A DNA stretch of 64,000 nt, taken from positions 22,739,971 to 22,803,970 of the forward strand of contig NC_003070.9 in NCBI RefSeq assembly GCF_000001735.4, given 5' to 3'. A program made the translations under genes and the position numbers. Shown in pieces: positions 51,356 through 61,241 of this stretch. Below the pieces are notes generated by a model that saw only the letters and a program-made list of their open reading frames with translations, was not told where the DNA came from and made no database searches. Position 1 is the stretch's first letter. Each line of letters starts with the position of its first letter. This DNA is from Arabidopsis thaliana (taxonomy: Eukaryota; Streptophyta; Magnoliopsida; Brassicales; Brassicaceae).

Positions 51356-52787
51356 TTATTTAGCTTTGATCAATCCTTTTGACTCGAAGTACTCTATCAT
51401 TTGATCATACATCTCATTGATCCCATATTCGAATCGAAAGCCTTCATTGATAAGTTTTTGCGAAGATAGTGTCAATTTCGGAATCGACAAGCCCTCTTCG
51501 AATCTGCCAAATTTCACAAAACAAAAATTGATTAGACAAAAGAAAATCGAATTTTCAATTAATATTTTTGCAATTTCTGTAGAACATAAAGGCTTACTCT
51601 GACAACACATTGTACTTAGGATATCTCTGTATGAGAAAATCCGCAATCTCTGGAACACTTGTGTTGTAAGCACAGCAAATGTAGCGACCAGAAGCAGTTT
51701 CTTTCTCCGCAAGAAACAAATGGGCACGAGCTAAATCGTCTACGTGGACGAACGAGATCGAGCCAGATAGCTTCTGCATTTCCTTGAGACCGGTCACATG
51801 CATTTCTTTCCCTGACAACAACACCAAATCATCTTGATTATTTATCGTGAAACAGAATGGGATAAAATGGTAAATTCGTGTTTACCGGTGATGAAAGACA
51901 TCGAGAGAGATAAGCTACTCGGAGGATCGGAGAGGAGAGAGTTTCCGGCTATAAGTGCCGGAATCACGGTAACGAGATTGATCTTATTCTCTTTTGCAAA
52001 TTCCCAAGCTGTCTTTTCTGCTAACACCTTCGAGATTGGGTAACCCTAGAAAAGAACAGAGAGGTAAGTTGGTTTATGTATGAAAAAGCCCTAGCTTGTG
52101 TAACAAGAAACGTAATTACCCAGTTAAAAGGCTTCTCCTCTGTGAGAAATTCAACGTCAGTCCAGTTTTCTTCGTTCATCACGATTCCGGTTCCAGAAAG
52201 ATTGTTGATGGAAACAGCAGCAGCTGAAGATGTGTAGATCACACGCTTGACTGATTTCGATTTTAAGCAAGATTTCAACACATTGATCACTCCTTGTATC
52301 GCCGGCTTGATCATGTCTTTCTGTATATTGAAACAAAAACAAGATAAGCTTGATAATGTTTCTCTTATGAGTATATAAAAGCCTGCACATTCTGTTCAAG
52401 ATAGACCTCGGGATCTTCGGATTTAAAGTTGATCGGAGTTGCGACATGGAAGATGTATTCACAGCCGGAGAATGAGGATTCGAAACTGTCTTCATCAGTC
52501 AAATCTGCCTTGAAGATCTTCAGGTCGCCAAGCTCTTGAAGTTTCCTAAGGTGAGCTATTTTCTTCTCGTTTTCTGCAGTTTCAGAATAAAAAAAATCCA
52601 TTAAACATTCAAAATGCCTTCAGAGAAAAAAGAAAGAAGAAGAGAGTGAAGAACCTGGATCTCTAACTGTAGTGTTAACTTTGTAGCCACTTTGAAGCAA
52701 ATGCTTGATGAGAATAGAGGCTAAGTTTCCCGTGCCACCAATGACACAAGCCTTCTTCGATCCGGTGTGTGTAAGAGTCTGGTCCAT
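51356..52787 (-). CDS. BAN: Anthocyanidin reductase BANYULS, 6 exons, about 340 aa
   Basis: Reduces anthocyanidins to 2,3-cis-flavan-3-ols such as epicatechin, using NADPH; this is the entry to proanthocyanidins in the seed coat. Exons on the minus strand: 52787-52655, 52573-52407, 52320-52120, 52045-51886, 51811-51598 and 51503-51356. The six-exon layout is normal for the DFR/ANR family. The Rossmann NADP-binding glycine motif is GGTGNLAS near residue 17. VIYTSSAAAV holds the catalytic Ser region and GYPISK the YxxxK catalytic pair. The FVHVDDLARAH phrase is also typical of DFR-type reductases. Sequence and neighbours match BANYULS (AT1G61720) as I recall. The protein lacks a transit peptide and is cytosolic. 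Confidence 0.95.
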
Positions 52788-52854
52788 GATTGTACTTTTG
52801 AAATTACAGAGATAGAGATTTAGTTGTTATGAGTTTATCGTCTTGAGACTTCTA

Positions 52855-52961
52855 TATAAGAAGTAAAAAGATTTGCAAATAGTCCTTGCTCATTAGGTAC
52901 AACAGTAGATCAATAAGGCTGTTTTAGAAGGTAAGCACGTGATCTTTGAAATAACCAACTT
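52855..52961 (-). promoter_or_regulatory. BAN promoter: TATA box, G-box and MYB-core site
   Basis: On the minus strand a TATATAG box lies near 52855-52861, about 70 bases upstream of the ATG. A palindromic CACGTG G-box is at 52936-52941. GTTGGTTA (about 52952-52960) lies just upstream and looks like an R2R3-MYB core site. This pairing is what the TT2-TT8-TTG1 complex is known to use at BAN; the assignment of sites is from sequence and recall. Confidence 0.6.
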
Positions 52962-53476
52962 GTCTTCACCTAAGAATCAAAAAAGATTGACCTTCAGAGT
53001 TCTGATTTGTTATCATCTACCAAATTATCACAAGAGTTTGATTATTTCTGTCTCTAAACAATATAACACAGCTTTAGAGTAACGAATAGTGTTACAGTAA
53101 GGTTCTGTTACTTCAATTTTTTCTTTGCCGATCTTAAAATGAGTTGCAAAAGAATGCTTTTTACTTCCACCAATCTGTCAAATTCTCTGCAGTTTTTAAC
53201 ACAACTTGGACTTGCTATGTTCTGTTTCACGAATTACACGAGTCAATTCAACATAACTTGCTCTGTTCTTGTCCATGTTTCACAGAATCTGGCCTTAAGC
53301 AATTTTATCATATTTAAGCTACAAATCCATAACAGAGTTTAACAAAGATAAAATAACCAGAAAGTTACATTGAAAGATAAAAAGTGAAGAAGACAAAAAA
53401 AAGAGAGGGTAAATCCTAAATCGAAAACAAAAGAAGGCATTGGCAATAGCATTCCGATTTTAAAAAACCGATAAAT
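52962..53476. other. Spacer between BAN promoter and Storekeeper-like gene end
   Basis: Distal BAN promoter and 3' UTR of the next minus-strand gene. No separate gene seen. Confidence 0.4.
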
Positions 53477-54607
53477 CTATGTATCTAATGGCTTGTTCTT
53501 AGAAGCTTCAACGAACATAGAAGCAACCTCATTCAAAAACTTAGTCTTCTCCAACACAAATTCCAACTCCTTAGCTTGCAACAACTTATACTTCTCTTCA
53601 ACAATCTTCTTACTCTCAACCGAAACCAAACTCCATTGCTGCTTCACATAATACTCATCAACACCCAAACTAGCAATCATCCTAACAAGAGACGAGTTAT
53701 CAAACCAATCACATCCATCATCACCACCATCTTCTTCAACTTTTTTACCATTAGTTGAAGAACCACCGGCAAACACCAACTCTTGCTTAACAGAATCAAT
53801 CTTCTTCTTCGCCACACTCTTTTTCGATACACCGTTCGACTTAACATTAGAATCAAGAGCTATTCCTTTAGGTCCCCAAATAAACTTAGACAATTCAAAA
53901 GCTTTCTTATCATGAGCTTTCACAAAACTAGGTTCGTTCCTTCCTTCTTTACCAATATACTTCTTCCTTAAACTCCTAATCTTATCCATGAATTGATTCT
54001 TACTAACCTCAAAGCTAATCGATTTCTTCAAGAAATCGTAAAACGCATTAGTATCTACATAAGGAGACTTCCCTGTATCAGCTTTGAAATCAATCATTCC
54101 TTGTAACACTAAGATTTCGTCTTCTTCACTCCATAGTCTTTGAAAACCTCCTGGTTTCTTCACACTCTCTTCATCTTTCTTCACTCGTTTCGTTGAAGTC
54201 GTAGCAGCAGCTTCACTCGCTGGCCGTTTTGTTCCTGATTTCATCGCCGGTAAAGCTAAAGTAGCTGACGACGACGTTGGATCCTCTTTCTTCTTTAGAT
54301 TCACTGTGTTTAAAGCGATTGTCTTCCCAGATCCAGAATTCGGTGGATTTGTTGATTCAGAATCCGAATCTGTTTCAGTCTCGGATCCAGAATCTGAATC
54401 AGCGGCGGTGGAGACGGCGGTGGATTTAGCTGGAGGAGCGGCGGCGGTTGTGGCGGAAGGGGATTTGATTCGAATTTTGATTGGTACGTCTTCTTCAGAT
54501 GAAGAGGAATCGTCTGAAGCTTCACCAGCTTCGGAAGTCTCGACGTCATCTTCGTCGCTTGAAGTTGCCGTTGGTGGATCTTCCAGTGGATTGAGTTTCT
54601 TCGTCAT
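53477..54607 (-). CDS. Storekeeper/GeBP-family DNA-binding protein, single exon, 376 aa
   Basis: Intron-less ORF starting MTKKLNPLEDPPTATSSDED. The first 150 residues are acidic and Ser-rich with short stretches of Pro/Ala. A basic patch (KRPASEAA, KRVKKDEE) that may serve as a nuclear signal precedes the DUF573 domain, from FQRLWSEEDEILVLQGMIDF to ELSKFIWGPKG, the non-classical DNA-binding region of the GeBP/Storekeeper family. The C-terminal 100 residues hold the second conserved helical region, with heptad leucines at the end (LLQAKELEFVLEKTKFL), likely for dimerisation. Potato Storekeeper binds the B-box of the patatin promoter; Arabidopsis relatives act in cytokinin response. The targets of this protein are not known to me. 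Confidence 0.9.
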   Translation of the reverse strand: MTKKLNPLEDPPTATSSDEDDVETSEAGEASDDSSSSEEDVPIKIRIKSPSATTAAAPPAKSTAVSTAADSDSGSETETDSDSESTNPPNSGSGKTIALNTVNLKKKEDPTSSSATLALPAMKSGTKRPASEAAATTSTKRVKKDEESVKKPGGFQRLWSEEDEILVLQGMIDFKADTGKSPYVDTNAFYDFLKKSISFEVSKNQFMDKIRSLRKKYIGKEGRNEPSFVKAHDKKAFELSKFIWGPKGIALDSNVKSNGVSKKSVAKKKIDSVKQELVFAGGSSTNGKKVEEDGGDDGCDWFDNSSLVRMIASLGVDEYYVKQQWSLVSVESKKIVEEKYKLLQAKELEFVLEKTKFLNEVASMFVEASKNKPLDT

Positions 54608-56449
54608 TGGAAATTTTCAAGGAGGCAAATCGGAATCCTTCAAGCAGAAGAGAAGAGAGAAGCTTTTTAGGGTTTGTGAGGAGAGGACGGCAAAAGTGTT
54701 TGGGAATATAAAGGTGTTAACTTTAGTTTAAAGTGGTTGCTGTCTTCCAATAGATATTTTAGGGTTTTTAATATAGGGAATTAATTATTTTTTTCTCTTT
54801 TTCTGTTGGTCAAAGTAATTTAGTATTTTTATTACTTTTGCTTTGGTAATATTTTATCTCTTTCTTTTGGTCAAAGTAATTTAGGATTTTTATTATTTGC
54901 TTTGGTAAATATTTTCTCTATTTTTCTTATGTATAACCAAAAAAAAAAGGCCTAAGCCAAGGCTATGGTTTTTGCTTTTAGCTTTTTCCAAAAATCCATT
55001 TTTTAAACCATTCAAGATTTTGAGGAAAGTTGATTCCCTATATAAATTAGGGAATCTAATTCTAAGAGTTTTTACTAATTTCTTAACAAGATCCAAAAAT
55101 CTCATGTTATTTACAAAAACCAAAATCTGAAATCTAAAATCTCCTAAAATCTTGGCCTAAATTTCTCTTTTCAGTATCAAACTGAAGTATGGGCTTTCAG
55201 GCTTGTACATGCTTAACTTCTGTTCTTCTGTTAAATGAGGTGTAAATCCAATTGTGTAGAGCCCATTACTAGGCCCAGAGACCATTTTGACCCAGATACA
55301 ATCAGCTCACAAAATAGAAAACATAACATCATGTGTCGTTGAAGAAAATATGGTACAAGGCATGATGGGCCTTGTTGATGAAAATATGGTTAGATTATTA
55401 TTAAATGAGCATGGTGAAACATTATATAAAGGAACGAAAGATGATAAGTCTACCCACATTACTTACCACCATTCTTAATTATACGTTTCTTTTTGCTTTT
55501 GATTTTGGTTCCTCTTGTATTTTCGATCTAAGAGTAATACTTTAGAGGAAGTACATACAGAGACAACCTCTTAAACAAATCCATCGGAACCCTAAACATC
55601 TCCTTGTGGCAGAGTTATGACTTTTTACTTCCAGTGATGAAATTTGGTTGGGATTATAGCCACGAACTCAATAGAATTCTTAAGATCATGTGAAAACGTT
55701 GACAAGATCGTCTACGATTTTCCAAGATTCTAAGTCTTCTATTGATGTTCATGGCTTTAACCTGATTTTTTTTTTCCTACTAAATCGACACTCGATGGCT
55801 ACCTTAGAGGTTAACTAAGGCACCTAAGACATTCATGGAACGAAGTTGGCTCTAGCGGTGTGTCTTAGAGCCAACTCTGTTCCATGTAGAGATTAGGTTT
55901 CTTAGTGATCATGAGTCTCTGGCTTAACCAACTACTCAACAATCAAGCAACATGGTTGTTGGTTTGATGTCAGTTGAAAGCCGGTTCAAGCTCAAGGTGT
56001 TAACGTTTTTGCTGTTGATCATTCTTGTAATCTTTTCTCGGATTTTGAGAGAGTTGGGGTCTTATTTTTAATGTAACCATTAAAGATGAGAGTGAATTTT
56101 GTAGAGAATCAAGCTTAGACGTATTATTCACTATGTGAGCTCGAACTACTTAAGATCGTCTTTTTCCTCTGTTTTGCTCTGTTTCTGTTTCTGATTCCGT
56201 GTATTATTGAGTGCATGTGACAACAAGTAAAGATTTGATCGATTATTTCCTGCGTAAAGTGACAATAGCAATTTCAAGAATAATGTTATAAGTTTAATGA
56301 TGACATGGCATTATGGACTAATAACCAAATGGATGAAGGAACAACCAAAAGAATATGATGATATGGTTATACACATCTATTTTGAACTATTTAGCAAAGA
56401 AACCAAAACTTTATTTCTGTGGTAATTTGAAAGTCATGTAACTACAGAG
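54608..56449. other. Spacer with eroded repeats
   Basis: The first 150 bases hold the promoter of the Storekeeper-like gene. The block CTTTTGGTCAAAGTAATTTAG occurs twice in similar form near 54808 and 54862. The stretch 54935-55170 has weakly inverted ends (GGCCTAAGCCAAG against TTAGGCCAAG) and may be an old MITE. No coding sequence that I can support. Confidence 0.4.
55834..55886. repeat. 53-bp perfect-looking hairpin
   Basis: CATGGAACGAAGTTGGCTCTA is followed after a loop of about ten bases by TAGAGCCAACTCTGTTCCATG, its reverse complement apart from a swapped GA/AG pair. The folded stem is about 21 base pairs. Confidence 0.8.
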
Positions 56450-56805
56450 ACAAATCATTCCAAACATATATCCATAGCTAGTCATCAACACTGTTCAATA
56501 CCATGACAATACCAACCAAGAACATAATAATCGAAGCTCTTCCATGCTCGGTTATAACCTTTTGAACCACCTTTTAGTCCCACGAGGGAAGACACAAAAA
56601 CAAATAATTGCATATATACTTGTGGTTCCAGTATGTTATATGCCTAGCAACATGTGTTGAATCATAGACATTGTTTTTTTTTTCATATATTGTTGATGAA
56701 AACAGAACCATGAAATAACAAGTCTTTTAACTTGAGATATATCAAAAACATATTATTTTCTGATGGAGCCAAGAACTTGACTACGGAAGGAGCTTGCAAG
56801 GACGT
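56450..56805 (-). pseudogene. Truncated TauE/SafE transporter relic (exon 4 and intron-exon 3 edge)
   Basis: DNA match to the intact gene at about 58430-58795: the same phrases (CATAGCT(A/T)GTCATCAACAC, CCTTTTGAACCACCTTT, AGTCCCACGAG, GAACCATGAAA, TTTTCTGATGGAGCCAAGAAC) occur in the same order. It covers the last exon, the preceding intron and the end of exon 3. An added base in the TTTTAGTCCC region and other indels break the frame. It stops near 56805, where unrelated LINE-like sequence begins. Same orientation as its parent 2 kb away. Confidence 0.75.
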
Positions 56806-57125
56806 ATAGTCCATTGGATTTAAGCCACCAATAACAATTGGGTCAACTGCAATGCGAGCTTCAAAATGGGTGTAGAAGGTACATAGGCATGATCGGTCTT
56901 AAAAGTTCAAGTTTTGTTTTTCTTTTTTGTGTGTGTAGAAAAATACAAAGCCATGATGGGTCTTAAGAGTTCAAGGGGTCAAGATCAAAGTAAGATGTGT
57001 ATATTCAACACCATTAGAAGCAGAATTTCTTAGAGCAAAGGTATTGCACGATCTTGTATCCTTGTTAACGACAAGACTGACTAATTGGCTAAAGCTCTAA
57101 TACCTATTGGTTGTGGTTATGTATT
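56806..57125 (+). mobile_element. LINE-type RNase H domain remnant
   Basis: Plus-strand phrases resemble the RNase H-like tail of plant non-LTR retroelement polyproteins: NNWVNCNASFKMG near the start, STPLEAEFLRAK with the conserved LEAE, then TD-stop-LAKAL near the end. They lie in different frames with stops, so it is a decayed fragment. A short direct repeat (CATGATCGGTCTTAAAAGTT and CATGATGGGTCTTAAGAGTT) lies inside. Confidence 0.45.
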
Positions 57126-58394
57126 TCCCTTTCATTGGCTAAATATCCGAACGTGAGGAACACCATGACTGTTGGATGATTTTGATCATTTTTCAACAAG
57201 TTTCTTTTGTTATTGGTCAATAACTTTTGCTACAAATCTACTTGTGTAATTAATTTCTTACGTGGCCAAAATGCCCAAAACATAACATGTGCCGTTCAAG
57301 AAAAAAAATGCTCAATGCATGATCCTTGTCCCACAAATTACCACACTCTAGTGCTCCCACATACAACCTTCGATACATGCGAGATATGGTAGAAATTTAT
57401 TGTGCCTTTCATTTGAGGATATTGTAAAATAAAATCATAAAGGAAAAAGAGGAAGAAGAACTCATCCGGATTGTAGTTATCTCCATTATCCAACAACAAT
57501 AATCCGGATGAATTCTTGTGTTAGAGACGTAGAGTCTTGGTTGGGATCAGAGAAACGGTCTTGAGATCATGGTGTCAAACAAAGATCTTTCCTACAAAAT
57601 TGAAACTCGATCGAGTGCTTTCTCAGAGTCAGAGGTTTATGTGTAATAGAGATACACTTAACCATTAGACCCACACGTAGTGCAAGAACCTTACTGGTAA
57701 GAGGTCCCAGAACGATATCCATTATTTTGTAGTTGGAGGCCACACCAACCGCCGCAATGTTCCAATATATCAAAGGGATTATAAATCATAATGAGATACT
57801 AGAACATTGGCGTGGTTAATGTCATCTCCAGCAACCCAAGAATAATGGATATCATTATGGCCCGTATACACCTCTGACCAGAGCAATTTTCACCATATGT
57901 TATGGTCTGCGACACTAGTTTCTGAACCAAGAAACTAGTTTAGCTTTCTTTCTTTTTTGACTTGTGATCAGCAATGAAATCTTGATTTCTTGGGAAGAAA
58001 GGAACCGATTGTGAGACCTGATCTTTATGTTGAGAAGAGTGTCACAAGCGTTTTAATCCAAGAACTTCTTTGTTTTTGAATAACTCAAAGCATTCTATAG
58101 TTCAAATCAATCTCTTTCTGAATGTAGTTGCCAACGACGGCAATTGTGGACAACACTATGACAATAAAACTACACAAACAAATGCATAGAATTGGATATT
58201 GAAATCTGAATTTAGGTCCAGAACATAACTTTTATTTGACCATATATTCGAATGCACGAGATGTGCATTCTGAATAGTGATTTAAAAATCATACAAAAGA
58301 AAGAAATAGAAAGCTTGTTAACTCTAAATGACCAAATGGATGAAAGAGCAACAACATGGTGATATGATATACACATGTATTATGAAACTTGGTC
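57126..58394. other. Spacer downstream of the TauE/SafE gene
   Basis: No supported gene. It contains a small inverted repeat (CATCCGGATT near 57466 and AATCCGGATG near 57501). The 3' UTR of the TauE/SafE gene lies at the right edge. Confidence 0.4.
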
Positions 58395-61050
58395 TCAACA
58401 AGGTAACTTGAAACCCATGTAACGACCAGAGACATAATCATTCCAAACATCAAGAGCTCCATAGCTTGTCATCAACACAATACTCAATGCCATGACGATA
58501 CCAACCGAGAACACAATGATCGAAGCCCTTCCATACTCGGTTATTACCTTTTGAACCACCTTTAGTCCCACGAGTGATGCCACAAAACATATAACCGCAA
58601 ATATACTTGCGGTTCCGGTATGTTCCATGCCTAGTAATAAGTATTGAATCGCAGACATCGTTGATGAAAAAAGAACCATGAAAGAACATGTCGCTGCAGT
58701 TACCTATAACAATATAAACAGAGTATTTAAACTAGAGATCGATAAACAAAACAGAGTATTTTCTGATCGAGCCAAGAACTTAATTACCTCGGGAGCGATA
58801 CCAACTTGGAGAAGAAGAGGACTAATGAGCATTCCACCTCCAATACCAAAAACACCACCCAAAACTCCAGCTAATAGAGCCATTACAGGGAACATACACT
58901 TGTTTGATCTTGCTCCATCATTTGATCTCAAATCTTCTACATCCTGCAAGCACAAAATTGTTTTAAGACATTCATCGATTCTCGTCCTTTTTTTAAAAAC
59001 TATTCAAGTGTTTGTTAGATTTGTTTGAAATCTAACCTTTACTGAGACATGGTAATCTGATTGTTGTTGGCTTTGAACATTGTCACTGAAGCAGATCCAG
59101 AGAGTGAAGAAGAGAGTTAGTGGTATTTGAGACGATGAAATGAGCCAGTAGGCGTTTCCACATGGCTCGATCGATATGATTCCCTGCAAATACAAATCAT
59201 GAAATTCTTAAAAAATAAAAGAAAATCTTGAATTTGTTCCTTTCATATATTTTTTTATGAAGTCACATTTCAATGTCACTGTAGAGAAATACTGTGTTAT
59301 ACTTTCTTTCTTGAAAATGACATAAAAATAGTAGCCCTAAGCATCATTGAAAGGGTAAGGAATCTAAAAAAGTGCAAATCTTAAAGAAGATCCTAGGAAG
59401 AAAAAGACACGTAAGTAGTGTTTGTATTTTTGATTCCCTTTATTAGGACCATCTCAAAACTAACAAACATTATTGATGACCTGTCTTTCACGTGAACAAG
59501 TTCGCTATCGCTTTTCATCAAAAAAAAAAAAAAAAGTTCCCTATCGTTTTTCAAACGCATCTTTATTCTTCACCACGTGATTCCAAAAAACAAAAAACAT
59601 ATACAAGACTAAAAAAAAAAGATGTCATGAAGGTAGATGAGAAAAATTCAAACGTGTTTCATTTACTTCTCAAACATTAAACATAAATCTTAACGTTCAC
59701 CTAATTACTCCATCAACGTGATTTTGACATATACTTTCTCTGTATAATCTTTTACGTCTTTGAAATATACCTAGATAAAGCAAAAAATGTAATTGGTATA
59801 TAAAAACCAACTGAAAAATAAAGGAATATCTTACAGAATCATCATTTTGACATATTTTTATTCTCGGTCATAGTTTTTTCCTTTTATGGTAAAAAAAATT
59901 ACTTTTTATCAAATAGTTTTAGAAAGTTTGGTTAGAGGTATTAGTGAAATGAAATTTACAAGTCAGCCAATTAAAAATAATAATAACTCAATGAAAACAA
60001 TATTAACTATTCCAAAAAAAAAAATCATTCAAATATTATGCAAATAATTCTTTTTTTTTCTGGATAACTATGCAAAGTTGCAAGCCTTTTTGGCTTTTTC
60101 TTTCTTGTTTTTTTTTCCTTTAATTTTCTGTGTTTTGTCTCTAGTAGTCTAAATTGTCAATTCCAAATTTCAAACTTTTAAGCAGATCTATAAAAGACAT
60201 TAAATACGATTCATTAAATGCAGGCAACATTAATTCTAATACTAATAATGAAATTAAATTAAATTAAATGAAACTTTTTAGTTACCTCGCCATATTTGTT
60301 TCCTCGAAGAAGATAAACTGCGAAGTAAGAAAGCCAAATAATGACCAAAACTCCAAGCTTAATCCATGGAAACCTCTTTGGTCTCTGATAATCCTCCAAG
60401 AGAGGCAACTTTAGACTCTCAATCTTATCTTCTTCATCATCTTCTTCAATTCTATTCGATTCTCTAATCTTCACCATCTCCGATTCCAATCTCCAATAAT
60501 AAAGTCCATTTCCAAAAGTCTTCAACGTCGACCACGCAAGAAACACAGCGAAGAGACTCGTAATCAACCAGTTCGGAAAAACAAGATTACAGATCACACC
60601 AATACTAACTCCAAGAAGCATACATGGTTCCAATAAAAGAGCTAAATCGAAGTCGATTAGGGTTTTGCCACCAGATTTAGGGTTTCTAACGAATAGATTG
60701 CATCCCACGTTAGCTATAGATCCACCAGTAACCATAAAAGCTGAGAAGCTTGAAGCTGTCTTTAGATCGAGACCGGCCACGATTGTCATTATCGGAACAT
60801 ATAAACCTCCACCGCCGATTCCACCGGCGCTTGAGATTGATGAAGCTAGGAAAGAGAGTAAGCCGGCGATGATCGTTGATGTTGTTAGTTCGATTCTTGG
60901 TTGGTTGAATTTTGTTGAAAAATCGAGGTATGAGCTTGTTTTGTTGAGGAGTTGATCGACGGGAGAAAGAATTGAAGGTTCTTGTTCTGCGATTGATGGA
61001 GTCAAGAAGATGATGAAGGAGAGAATTATAGGGACGAAATTGTTTCTCAT
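58395..61050 (-). CDS. TauE/SafE-family sulfite exporter-like membrane protein, 4 exons, 458 aa
   Basis: Exons on the minus strand: 61050-60286, 59183-59037, 58943-58788 and 58703-58395. The start MRNNFVPIILSFIIFLTPSI is a signal peptide or first membrane segment. The two TauE repeat halves each begin with the glycine-rich signature: SSAGGIGGGGLYVP in exon 1 and GVFGIGGGMLISP in exon 3. Between them is a charged cytosolic loop (EEDDEEDKIESLKLPLLEDY). Hydrophobic helices fill the rest, about ten in all. Bacterial relatives export sulfite and organosulfonates; Arabidopsis relatives have been linked to ER-Golgi trafficking of storage proteins and cellulose synthase. The substrate is unknown here. 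The first intron is about 1.1 kb. A broken copy of the 3' end lies at 56450-56805. Confidence 0.93.
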
Positions 61051-61143
61051 TTTTTTGTTTGGGGGTTTTGGTTAACTTTTTAAAAGTTTGGGAGATTTTA
61101 GGAGATGTTGGGATTTTTATGTATGTTATTTCTGTTTATAACA

Positions 61144-61154
61144 CTTTATATATA
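61144..61154 (-). promoter_or_regulatory. TATA box of the TauE/SafE gene
   Basis: TATATATAAAG on the minus strand about 95 bases upstream of the ATG at 61050. Confidence 0.5.
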
Positions 61155-61214
61155 GCCATATAGGAGAGTGTGTGATGCTTGGATTGTCAAGTAGAAAGAA
61201 AAAAAAAATATATT

Positions 61215-61241
61215 AAATAGAAATAGAAATAGAAATAGAAA
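61215..61241. repeat. AAATAG hexamer repeat
   Basis: Four and a half copies of AAATAG in the upstream region of the TauE/SafE gene. Confidence 0.8.

Noticed and set aside
54306-54731. 141-codon plus-strand open frame
   Set aside because: Antisense to the Ser/Glu-rich N-terminus of the Storekeeper-like gene; low-complexity mirror.
57207-57392. Short cysteine-containing open frame that might be another secreted peptide
   Set aside because: It starts only at a TTG, has no signal peptide and no plausible upstream exon, and its cysteine spacing does not fit the DEFL pattern.
57567-57773. Minus-strand open frame with a phrase slightly like a copia polyprotein end
   Set aside because: The similarity is a few residues only and no reverse transcriptase or LTR is nearby.
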